A stretch of 64,000 nt of DNA, taken from contig NZ_JABMCZ010000003.1 of assembly GCF_013186535.1 (NCBI RefSeq), positions 1,922,001-1,986,000 of the forward strand. The letters run 5' to 3'. A program made the position numbers and the translations under genes. Below the pieces are notes generated by a model. The model had not been told where the DNA came from. It worked only from the letters and a program-made list of their open reading frames with translations, and ran no database searches. Origin of the DNA: Nocardia terpenica (GTDB taxonomy: Bacteria > Actinomycetota > Actinomycetes > Mycobacteriales > Mycobacteriaceae). Positions 45,976 to 53,984 of this stretch are shown piece by piece; position 1 is the first letter of the stretch, and every line of letters starts with the position of its first letter.

Positions 45976-48434
45976 ACCGACTGTGGAACACCGTGCGCCG
46001 ACGCAAGGCGGCGCTGGTGGCGCTGTTCTTCGCCGCGGCCCTGGTCGCGGTGTGCGGGGTGCTGCTGCAGACCGGTGTGGCGGGATCGGTTGCGCCCGAA
46101 CGGTATGCGGGGGCGCCGATCGTCGTCACCGGCGATCAGCACGTGCACTGGACGCAGTACCACAAGGGCGCGGCCCGGCAGCGGTCCAAGGACCTGCCCG
46201 ATCGGGCGTGGGTGAGCGACGACGTCGCCGCCCGCCTCGCCGCCGTGCCCGGCGTGACCCGCGTGGTCTCCGAACTCACCTTCCCCGTGAGCATCGTCCG
46301 GGACGGACAGGTGGTCGGCGGCCCGGCGGTGTCGGGACACGAATGGGATTCGGCCGCACTGACTCCCATGACGCTGGGCACCGGCGCAGCGCCGTCCGGT
46401 CCCGAGGACGTCGTCGTGGACGCGGGCACCGCGGCCCGCGACGGTCTGCGCGTCGGCGACAAGGTCCGGGTGCTGGCGGGTGACGGTCCCGGGGTCTACA
46501 CGGTCACCGGCATCACCGATCACGCGCTGCGGCAGGGCCTGTTCTATTTCTCCACCGCCGAGGCGCGTCGCCTGGCGGGCCACGCCGGTCGGGTGGCGGC
46601 GATCGGCGTCTGGCCGGGCTCCGCCGAATCCGCGGTGCGGCAGGCGCTTCGGGACGCGCCCGTGAGCGTGCAGACCGGCGACGGTCGCGGCACCCAGGAA
46701 TTCCCCTTCGCCTCCGACTACCGGGTGAAGCTGATCAGCATGGGCGCCACCGCCGGCGGCACCGCCCTGGGAATCGCGCTGGTGGTCGTGGTCGGTACCT
46801 TCACCCTCGCCACCCAGCAGCGTCTTCGCGAGATCGCCCTGCTGCGGGCCGTCGGGGCGACTCCCCGGCAGGTTCGCGCCATGGTCGGGCGCGAGGCGAT
46901 CGGGCTGGGCGCGGCGGCCGGTGTCGCCGGTGCGGTGGTCGGGACGGTGCTGGCCGGGCTGTCCCGGCAGTGGCTGGTCGACTCCGGCATCATTCCGGCC
47001 ACGCTTCGCCTGTCGCTCGGTCCGATTCCCGCCGTCGTCGCGGTGGTGACCACGCTGGCCGCGGCCTGGTGCGCCGCCGTGGTGGCGGCGTGGCGCACCA
47101 GCCGGATCCATCCGGTCGAGGGGTTGCGCGAAGTGGCGCTGTCGTCCCGGGGCACGGCATGGTGGGCGAAGACGGCGGGCGTGATCGCGATCGTCGGATT
47201 CGCCGGGGTACTGCTGACATTGGTGCTCGCGCACACCCAGAAGGCCGGCCTGCCGGTCAGCATGGGCGGCGTGCTGGTCCCGGCGATCGCCGCCGGATTC
47301 CTGTCCGTGCCGCTCGCCCGCCTCGCCGTCGCCCTCACCTCGGCGAGCGCGCGATTCTCCCGCGTCAGCGGATACCTCGCCGCCGCCGCGGGACGATTCG
47401 ATCTGCGCCGTCTCGCAGCGGGATTCGCGCCGCTCATCCTGGCCGTATCCGTGACCTGCACCGCGCTGTCGCTGTCCCCGACGCTGGCCGGGGCGGCCGA
47501 GGTGCAGGCCCGCGACGGCATTCTCGCCGACTACACCGTCTCCGGGCAGGCGGGAGTGCCCTCGTCCCTGGCCGCCGCGCTGCGGTCGGCGCCGGGCGTG
47601 GCCGCGACCACCGAGGTGGTCGACGGCAGCGGGTTCCTCGGCGGAGACAGGTACTCGTTGCAGGGGGTGACCCCGGCCGGTCTGAGCACGATGATCGATC
47701 CGCAGATCTACGAGGGCTCGCTGACGGCGATGGCCGCCGACACCGTCGCGGTGAGCGACAACGCCGCCGACGGCGCGCACGCGCAGGTGGGCTCCGACCT
47801 GAAGGTCACCCTCGCCGACGGCGGAGCGGCCACCCTGCGCGTGGTGGCGCTCTACCATCGGAATCTGGGTTTCGGAGACCTGATGGTGCCGCGCGATCTG
47901 CTTGCGGCCCATGCCGATACGCAGCTCGACGCCGCGATCCTGGTCAAGGGCGGCGACCGCGCCCGGATCGAGGCGGCCGTGGCCGCGTACCCGGGGGTCG
48001 CCATCACGCACAACGCCACGACACCGACGCAGCTGCGCAACAATCAGGCGCTCAACACCCTCGTCGTCGGTCTGGTGATCGCGTTCACCGGCATCGCCGT
48101 GGTCAATACCTTCGCCATGGCGACGTTCCAGCGCCGCCGGGAACTGGCCGCGCTGCGCCTCATCGGCATGAGCCGCTCCCGAATCCTGGTCATGCTCGGA
48201 TGGGAAGCCGGTGCGGTGGGCCTGGTCTCGGTGATCGCCGGAACCCTCGTCACCCTGCTCACGCTGTCGGCGTTCAGCAAGGGCATCGCGGGCTCGGTGG
48301 CCCCGACGATCGACGCCACCACCTACCTGGTGACCATCGTGGCGACCGTCGCCACGGCCTGCCTGTCGACCATGATCCCCGCCTGGCTGCTGTGCCGCTC
48401 CCGCGCGGTCGAGGCTATCGCCGTGCGCGAGTAG
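45972..48434 (+). CDS. FtsX-like ABC permease
   Basis: 820 residues from TTG 45972, in the TTGA overlap with the ATPase gene. One N-terminal helix is followed by a large extracytoplasmic domain. Two FtsX-like helix bundles follow (near ISMGATAGGTALGIALVVVV and LNTLVVGLVIAFTGIAVVN), each with the REIALLRAVGAT / RELAALRLIGMS coupling loop. This duplicated form is common in actinobacteria. It probably works with the ATPase and the lipoprotein in export or immunity to the cluster's peptide. Confidence 0.92.
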   Translation: MNRLWNTVRRRKAALVALFFAAALVAVCGVLLQTGVAGSVAPERYAGAPIVVTGDQHVHWTQYHKGAARQRSKDLPDRAWVSDDVAARLAAVPGVTRVVSELTFPVSIVRDGQVVGGPAVSGHEWDSAALTPMTLGTGAAPSGPEDVVVDAGTAARDGLRVGDKVRVLAGDGPGVYTVTGITDHALRQGLFYFSTAEARRLAGHAGRVAAIGVWPGSAESAVRQALRDAPVSVQTGDGRGTQEFPFASDYRVKLISMGATAGGTALGIALVVVVGTFTLATQQRLREIALLRAVGATPRQVRAMVGREAIGLGAAAGVAGAVVGTVLAGLSRQWLVDSGIIPATLRLSLGPIPAVVAVVTTLAAAWCAAVVAAWRTSRIHPVEGLREVALSSRGTAWWAKTAGVIAIVGFAGVLLTLVLAHTQKAGLPVSMGGVLVPAIAAGFLSVPLARLAVALTSASARFSRVSGYLAAAAGRFDLRRLAAGFAPLILAVSVTCTALSLSPTLAGAAEVQARDGILADYTVSGQAGVPSSLAAALRSAPGVAATTEVVDGSGFLGGDRYSLQGVTPAGLSTMIDPQIYEGSLTAMAADTVAVSDNAADGAHAQVGSDLKVTLADGGAATLRVVALYHRNLGFGDLMVPRDLLAAHADTQLDAAILVKGGDRARIEAAVAAYPGVAITHNATTPTQLRNNQALNTLVVGLVIAFTGIAVVNTFAMATFQRRRELAALRLIGMSRSRILVMLGWEAGAVGLVSVIAGTLVTLLTLSAFSKGIAGSVAPTIDATTYLVTIVATVATACLSTMIPAWLLCRSRAVEAIAVRE

Positions 48435-48437
48435 CGC

Positions 48438-48968
48438 TTACGCGCCGTCGTATCCCAGCAGGTCCGTCACCGTCGACGGCGCGACCCCGGAGCGCAGCAG
48501 CGTCATCGCGGCGGTGTGGCGCAGGGTGTGCGACGACACGCGTTCGGCCCGCAGTGTCGGGCTGGTGCGCGCGGCCGTGGCCGCGTGCCGGGCGATCAGC
48601 TGCTCGACCGCGGCCGGGCCGAGCGGTTCGCCGGAGCGGGTGCAGAAGATCGGGTCGGGGTCGGCTCCGCCGCGTTCGGCCAGCCAGAGGCTCAGCGCGG
48701 CACCGGTTGTCGCCGTCAGAGGGACGGTCCGGGGCTCGTGGTCCACTCCGTCGCAGCACAGGTGCGGGTCGGTGTCCAGGTGCGCGTCCCGGCGGCGCAG
48801 CCCGACCAGCTCGCACGCGCGCAGCCCGGTGTGCACGGCCAGCAGCAGCAGGGTGTGGTCGCGGCGGCCGATCCAGGTGGACAGGTCCGGCGCGGCCAGC
48901 AGCGCACCGGTCTCCTCGTCGGTCAGGATGCGGACGCCGGTGTGGCGGGTCGGTTCGAGCATGGCCAT
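48438..48968 (-). pseudogene. Truncated tyrosine recombinase (integrase) remnant
   Basis: 176 residues from ATG 48968 with a good AAGGAG. It covers only the catalytic-domain middle: RILTDEETGALLAAPD, Arg 50 in HTGLRACEL, and His 147/Arg 150 in HTLRHTAAM. The N-terminal core-binding domain is missing, the usual basic GKGRK strand is replaced by CDGVDHEPR, the LGH histidine is Tyr, and the frame stops right after LLGYDGA, before the nucleophilic tyrosine. It is therefore inactive. It resembles integrases carried with transposable elements and marks an old insertion between the ABC and two-component operons. Confidence 0.85.
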
Positions 48969-49046
48969 GACAGAGCTCCTTGCATAGTGGGATACGTACT
49001 GCTACAAGCCATTACGGTGCCGTGGGCACCGCACGCCGAGGCCGGG

Positions 49047-49796
49047 TCAGTGGATGCCTATGCCGCCGGATTCGGTTCTGACCGTGATGGTGTTCGCGGC
49101 GTAGCGGTTACTGGGGACATCGATGACCGGGGTGCCGGATCTGCTGGTGGCGTCGATGTAGTAGTCGGCCTTCGGGAGGGTCAGGTCGACCCGCCCGGCG
49201 GTGGTGGTCGCCGACACCGTGGTGGGGGCGGCGGCGAAGCTCGCCCGGATCTCGCCGCTGCCGGTGGTGGCGGTGAGCCGGGCCGCGCGGCTGTCGTGCA
49301 CGGCGATTCGGCCGCTGGCGGTGTGTAATTCGACCGGGTTCGCCGCCCCGGTGACCTCGAGGGAGCCGGACAGGGTGCGCGCGGTGAGCGGTCCGGTGAG
49401 GCCGGTCGCGGTGATGCGGCCCGACGCGGTGCGGGCCTGGACCTCGAGGGCCGCGGGCAGCGTGACGGTCAGGCGCAGCGAGCACGCGTTGCGGCAGCCG
49501 CCGGTGACGGTGGTGACCGAGTCCGCGGTGGCCGCCGTCAACGTGTCCGGTGCCACCGTGTAGGCGTAGTCACCGGTGGCGGTGACGTGCACCGACCCGT
49601 CCGTCCCGGACCGCAGGATGATGTCGGTGGCCTGGCCTTCCACGCGCAGGAGGCTGCCCGCGGCGACGGTGGCGCTCGCGGAGAACGGCTTTCGCGGGAG
49701 AACGTGCTCGACGACCACGGAGACGCCGCTGCCGACCACGAGGACGAACACCGCCAGGCCGACGAACAGGAACCAGCGACGACCCCGTGGCGTCAT
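49047..49796 (-). CDS. Membrane-anchored DUF4097-type beta-helix protein
   Basis: 249 residues. One N-terminal transmembrane helix (WFLFVGLAVFVLVVGSGVSVV) is followed by a beta-helix with repeated TASGRI/TLSGSL/TGSGEI turns, so the bulk is probably extracytoplasmic. Its ATG overlaps the stop of the response regulator gene, making it the third gene of a kinase-regulator-effector operon. It could be the sensor's accessory or the output gene. It is the third DUF4097-type protein in the window. Confidence 0.8.
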   Translation of the reverse strand: MTPRGRRWFLFVGLAVFVLVVGSGVSVVVEHVLPRKPFSASATVAAGSLLRVEGQATDIILRSGTDGSVHVTATGDYAYTVAPDTLTAATADSVTTVTGGCRNACSLRLTVTLPAALEVQARTASGRITATGLTGPLTARTLSGSLEVTGAANPVELHTASGRIAVHDSRAARLTATTGSGEIRASFAAAPTTVSATTTAGRVDLTLPKADYYIDATSRSGTPVIDVPSNRYAANTITVRTESGGIGIH

Positions 49797-50464
49797 TCGA
49801 ATACCCCCAGATAATGCAGCACGGCGAGGACACGGCGGTTGTCACCGTCCTCGGCCGGCAGCCCCAGCTTGGTGAAGATATTGCGGATGTGCTTCTCCAC
49901 CGCCGCCGCGCCGATGACCAGCTCGGTGGAGATGCCCGCATTGGAGCGCCCTTCCGCCATCGCCGCCAGCACCTGACGCTCCCGGGCCGACAGCGTCGCC
50001 AGCGGGTCCTGCTTGCGGCTGCGGGCCAGAAGTTGTTTGACCACTTCGGGATCCAGCACGGTTTCGCCGCGATGCACCCGGGCCAGCGCGTCGACGAAGT
50101 CGTCGACCTCCGACACCCGGTCCTTGAGCAGGTATCCCAGACCGCCGCCGTCGGGGGCGCCGCGGGACTTGTCGGCGCCGATGAGATCGACCGCGTAGCG
50201 TTCCTCGACATACTGGGACAGCACCAGCACACCCACCCCGGGCCAGCTCGAGCGGATCGCCAGGGCCGCGCGCAGGCCCTCGTCGACGAAGGTCGGCGGC
50301 ATGCGCACGTCGACGACGCAGACGTCGGGACGGTCGTCGGCGAGCGCGGCCAGCAGGGCATCGCCGTCGCCGACGGTGGCGGCCACCTCGATTCCGTTCT
50401 CCCGCAACAGGGCCGCGATGCCCTCCCGGAGCAGCGCCGAATCCTCGGCGATCATCACTCGCAT
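49793..50464 (-). CDS. NarL/LuxR-family response regulator
   Basis: 223 residues. The receiver domain has IAEDSALLREG and the phosphoacceptor Asp 52 (VVDVRMPP). The LuxR-type HTH is at the C-terminus (LSARERQVLAAMAEGRSN, then VEKHIRNIFTKLGL). It overlaps the kinase gene by 10 bp and the DUF4097 gene by 4 bp. The AGGG-N4-CCCT half-sites upstream of this operon and of the 15.2-kb membrane protein gene are candidate binding sites. Confidence 0.95.
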   Translation of the reverse strand: MRVMIAEDSALLREGIAALLRENGIEVAATVGDGDALLAALADDRPDVCVVDVRMPPTFVDEGLRAALAIRSSWPGVGVLVLSQYVEERYAVDLIGADKSRGAPDGGGLGYLLKDRVSEVDDFVDALARVHRGETVLDPEVVKQLLARSRKQDPLATLSARERQVLAAMAEGRSNAGISTELVIGAAAVEKHIRNIFTKLGLPAEDGDNRRVLAVLHYLGVFE

Positions 50465-51702
50465 GCAAACTCCACTTCGACGACCGTGGGGCCACCGGCG
50501 GGGCTGACGAGGCGAAGACGCCCGTCGACCCCGGCGACCCGGTCGGTCAGACCGCGTAACCCGCTGCCGTGCGCGGGATTCGCGCCACCGACACCGTTGT
50601 CGGTGACCTTAACGGTGAGCCGATCGCCGGTGCGGGTGATCGCCACCCACGCGCGCTCGGCCCGAGAGTGCTTGGCGACGTTGGTCAATGCCTCGGTCAC
50701 CACGAAGTAGGCGATGCTCTCCACCGTGATCGATGGGCGCGGCACCACCCGCACGTCGACCGTGACCGGAATCGGGCACTGGGCGGCCACCGCGGACAGC
50801 GCGGCGTCCAGGCCCCGATCGGTCAGCACCGGGGGGTGCAGGCCGCGGGTGAGGTTGCGCAGCTCCGTAATCGCCTCGTTCGCGGTGCGTTTGGCGTCCT
50901 CGACCAGGTCGCGGGTCTCGAGATCGCCCGCCTTCTTCAGCCGGGCGCTGATTCGGCCCAGCATGATGGACAGCGCGACCAGGCGCTGCTGCGCGCCGTC
51001 GTGCAGGTCGCGTTCGATGCGCCGCCGCTCGGCCTCGGCCGCCTCGACGGTCGCCGCCCGGGTGCGCTGCAGGTGTTCGACGCGCTGGGTCAGCGCGGTG
51101 TGCGGGGAGGGGGCCAGCAGCGCGGCGGCGAGGGCATTGTCCAGCGCGAGCAGCATTCTCATCACCGGCGGCGCCGCCACGATGCCGACCGCCAGCGTCG
51201 CCACCGTTATCGCGATCGCCACGCCGATGCCGCCGACCGCGTGCGGGTCGGCCACCGGCAGCAGCAGCACCGCCAGCGGTACCGACCAGATGATCAGCGT
51301 GCCCGCCAGGGTCAGCGCCGCCACCGGCACCAGCAGAACGAAGTAGGCGATGTGGCGCCACAGCGTGCGGTCGGTGACCAGTCGCCGGGCGGCCTGGGTG
51401 ATCGGGCCGGACAGGTCCGGACGGGGCGGGGCCGGGATGTCGCGACCGCCGACGGCGGCGAACCGGGCGCGCTCGAACGCCGCCAGCCCGTACAGCGTCC
51501 AGCGGGCCGCGGGCACCATCGGAATCCCGAGGCCGACGGGCACCAGGATCATCGACACCCCGAACGCCGTCACCGCCAGCACACCCAGCACGGCGACCAG
51601 GCCGTCGACGGCCACGTGCGCGCAGGCCGACCACAGCGTCGCCGACCGCCAGGGCCGCAGCAGACGAACCGGGATCGAGGTCGCGGAGTCCCTCGTCGTC
51701 AT
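50455..51702 (-). CDS. Sensor histidine kinase (HisKA_3 / DesK-like)
   Basis: 415 residues from ATG 51702, which overlaps the stop of a short leader ORF (ATGA). Several hydrophobic helices fill the N-terminal 190 residues in the manner of actinobacterial sensor-domain kinases. The phosphorylated His is about residue 234 in RDLHDGAQQR, and the ATPase domain has EALTNVAKHS and DNGVGG. No large extracytoplasmic domain is evident, so it may sense through the membrane or through the neighbouring ABC permease. Confidence 0.93.
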   Translation of the reverse strand: MTTRDSATSIPVRLLRPWRSATLWSACAHVAVDGLVAVLGVLAVTAFGVSMILVPVGLGIPMVPAARWTLYGLAAFERARFAAVGGRDIPAPPRPDLSGPITQAARRLVTDRTLWRHIAYFVLLVPVAALTLAGTLIIWSVPLAVLLLPVADPHAVGGIGVAIAITVATLAVGIVAAPPVMRMLLALDNALAAALLAPSPHTALTQRVEHLQRTRAATVEAAEAERRRIERDLHDGAQQRLVALSIMLGRISARLKKAGDLETRDLVEDAKRTANEAITELRNLTRGLHPPVLTDRGLDAALSAVAAQCPIPVTVDVRVVPRPSITVESIAYFVVTEALTNVAKHSRAERAWVAITRTGDRLTVKVTDNGVGGANPAHGSGLRGLTDRVAGVDGRLRLVSPAGGPTVVEVEFACE

Positions 51703-51712
51703 AGCTCTGGCC

Positions 51713-51798
51713 AACTCAGCATGTCTTCCAGTGTGGCGATCCGGGGCGGGTAGGTCAGCCAAGGATACCGACGGATCGGGGGTAGGGTTTTCCCTCCT
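51713..51798 (-). promoter_or_regulatory. 86-bp promoter/leader element, copy B
   Basis: This is the partner of 15726-15811. In the minus sense it has AGGG-AAAA-CCCT, the -10-like TATCCT, and then a short ORF ending ATLEDMLSWPEL-stop. Its TGA overlaps the kinase ATG by 4 nt. Differences between the copies in the peptide part are largely synonymous (TTG/CTG, CCG/CCA, GAA/GAG), which suggests the peptide is translated and couples kinase translation. Confidence 0.7.
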
Positions 51799-51857
51799 TC
51801 CGCCGTCCCGCCGCTACAGGGAGTCGTTCCGGGGCAACGGGTTTCACTCGGCCGGGG

Positions 51858-52856
51858 TCACGAGGCGAGGAAGTCGTCCACCCGTACCCCCACCCCCGCG
51901 CGCTCCGCCCGCTCGCGCACGAACTCCGCCAGCGCGATATCCAGCACCCCCAACCCGAACGGTGAGTACACCACATGTCGTCCCTGCTCCCGCTGGATCT
52001 GTGCCGTCCCCCGCAGCACCCCCCCGATCTGCGCGGCCACGAAATCCCGGTTCCCCGTGCGCTGTTCGGCCAGATGCAGCGACGTCCCCTCGCGGCACAC
52101 GTGATCGGTGTCGTCCACGACGTTGACCGCGTCGAGGATGGTGGCCACGGTCAGGTCGCGCAGCGAGATGTGCAGGACCGTGCTGCCGGGTGGGCAGGGG
52201 GACAGGTCCAGGTGGGGTTCGGCCGCGGTGGTGGCCAGCGACAGCAGCGGGTGGGCGGCGAGGGCCTCGTCGAGGGTGGCCGCCACCGCGGTTCGCACCT
52301 TCGGTACGACGTCGACGCAGGTGCGCGCGAATGCCTGGGCGCGCACCGGATCCCGGTCGTAGAGCGTGGCTCGCTCCAGGCCGGGGAGGGCGGCCGCGAG
52401 GAAGCGCAGGATCTCCCGGTTGATCACGCCGCAGCCGACGAGCGTCACCCCGGTGGGCGGCTCCGGGTCGGTGAGCACACGCGCGGCGAGGGCGGCGCTG
52501 GCCGCGGTGCGCTTGGCGGAGATCACCGAGCCCTCCAGCAGCGCTGTGGGGTGGCCGTTCTCGACGGAGTTGAGCACGATCGACGCGCTGGCCCGCTCCT
52601 GCCCGTCCGCCACATTGCCCGGGAAGGACGCGATCCATTTCATTCCCGCGATCGGCGCGGCCCCGCCCCGGTAGGCGGGCAGCCCGATAATGCGGTCGCG
52701 CCGGTGCCGCTCCTCCGGGAAGCGCAGGAACGTCGAATGCGGCAGCGCCGTGCTGCCCGCGTCGTGGAGCCGGTACGCCTCGGCGACAAGGTCGATGATC
52801 TCCGGTTCCCGGTCCTGCAGGGTCTCCGCCACGTCGGATCGACGAAGGATCAGCAT
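51858..52856 (-). CDS. sbnB: SbnB-like 2,3-diaminopropionate synthase (NAD-dependent)
   Basis: 332 residues of the ornithine cyclodeaminase/mu-crystallin family. GMKWIASFPGN, SAKRTAASAALAAR, the Rossmann segment VTLVGCGVINREILRFL and HISLRDL match SbnB/VioK proteins, which oxidatively split the SbnA product into L-2,3-diaminopropionate and 2-oxoglutarate. It sits 174 bp from and divergent to the carbamoyltransferase, 21 kb from SbnA, on the far side of the NRPS genes. Confidence 0.9.
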   Translation of the reverse strand: MLILRRSDVAETLQDREPEIIDLVAEAYRLHDAGSTALPHSTFLRFPEERHRRDRIIGLPAYRGGAAPIAGMKWIASFPGNVADGQERASASIVLNSVENGHPTALLEGSVISAKRTAASAALAARVLTDPEPPTGVTLVGCGVINREILRFLAAALPGLERATLYDRDPVRAQAFARTCVDVVPKVRTAVAATLDEALAAHPLLSLATTAAEPHLDLSPCPPGSTVLHISLRDLTVATILDAVNVVDDTDHVCREGTSLHLAEQRTGNRDFVAAQIGGVLRGTAQIQREQGRHVVYSPFGLGVLDIALAEFVRERAERAGVGVRVDDFLAS

Positions 52857-53030
52857 GCCTGTTCGTTCCTCTCGATAGCCGGTTGCGACCGGACCATCGA
52901 TGGCCCGGCCCGCTGCCGACCCTGCCCCCGCCGCCTATACCGCGTCTGTAAATAGAAATCCGATAGGGCCGCCCCCGACCCTGGAGGCCAGCACGAGCGA
53001 GACGGAAATGCCGCAGACAAGGAGCACACC

Positions 53031-53984
53031 GTGGCCATCCGCCATCTCATCTCCCTCGACGACCTCACCGATGCCGACCTGCGTGCCATCGTGTCCCGCG
53101 GCGCCGGATTCTCCTCGGGCACAGCGATTCCCGGCCGTCCGCTGGCGGGAACCGTGGCGGGCGTCTACTTCCGCAAGACCTCCACCCGCACCCGGACCGC
53201 CTTCTCCGCCGGTGCGCTGCGGCTCGGCGCGCAGATCATCGCCTACGGCGGCGCGGATCTACAGATCAACACGGGGGAGACCAGCGAGGACACCGGCCGC
53301 GTCTTCTCCCGGATGCTCGACGCGCTGGTGGCCCGGACCGCCGCGGACCCGGCCGAACTGCGGGCCTGGGCGGCCCAGGACCGCATGTCGGTGGTGAACG
53401 CGATGAGCGCGGACGAGCACCCCACCCAGGGCCTGACCGATCTCACCACGCTGCTGCGGCATTTCGGCCGGATCGAGGGGCTGCGGGTGCTCTACCTCGG
53501 CGAGGGCAACAACACCGCCGCCGCGCTCGCCCTGGGCCTGACCCGCTTCCCGGGCACCGAACTGGAACTGCGCACGCCGAAGGGTTACGGGCTCACCGAC
53601 GACATTCGCTGGCGGGCCGCGGCCCACGCCGCCGCGCACGGATCGGTGCTGCACGAGCGGCACGACATGGCCGACCTCCCCGCCGATGTCGACGTCGTCT
53701 ACACCACGCGCTGGCAGACCACCGGCACCAGCAAACCCGATCCCGACTGGCGGCGGGTGTTCGCGCCGTTCCAGGTCACCGACGCCCTGTGGGAGGGCAG
53801 CCCCAAGGCGGTGTTCCTGCACGACCTGCCCGCGCACCGCGGCGAGGAGGTGACCGCCGGGGTGCTCGACGGCCCGCACAGCATCGCCTTCGATCAGGCC
53901 GAGAACAAGATGCACAGCGCGATGGCGGTGCTGGAGTGGTGCCGGGTCGGCGTCGTCGCGGACGAGGCCGACGGCCCCCGATGA
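53031..53984 (+). CDS. Ornithine-carbamoyltransferase-like enzyme, altered substrate site
   Basis: 317 residues from GTG 53031 (AAGGAG 6 nt upstream). The carbamoyl-phosphate motif STRT (51-54), HPTQ (130-133), LYLGEGNN and DVVYTTRW are OTC-like. The ornithine-binding/catalytic HCLP motif is HDLP here (264-267, Cys to Asp), in LHDLPAHRGEEV. That argues against arginine synthesis. With SbnA/SbnB in the cluster, the likely acceptor is the beta-amine of diaminopropionate, giving 2-amino-3-ureidopropionate; carbamoyltransferases of tuberactinomycin clusters are a precedent. It is coupled to the MFS gene. Confidence 0.88.
   Translation: MAIRHLISLDDLTDADLRAIVSRGAGFSSGTAIPGRPLAGTVAGVYFRKTSTRTRTAFSAGALRLGAQIIAYGGADLQINTGETSEDTGRVFSRMLDALVARTAADPAELRAWAAQDRMSVVNAMSADEHPTQGLTDLTTLLRHFGRIEGLRVLYLGEGNNTAAALALGLTRFPGTELELRTPKGYGLTDDIRWRAAAHAAAHGSVLHERHDMADLPADVDVVYTTRWQTTGTSKPDPDWRRVFAPFQVTDALWEGSPKAVFLHDLPAHRGEEVTAGVLDGPHSIAFDQAENKMHSAMAVLEWCRVGVVADEADGPR

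Noticed and set aside
48438..48968. Active integrase defining a genomic island boundary
   Set aside because: The fragment lacks the core-binding domain and the catalytic Lys, His and Tyr, and I found no attachment-site repeats or tRNA nearby.
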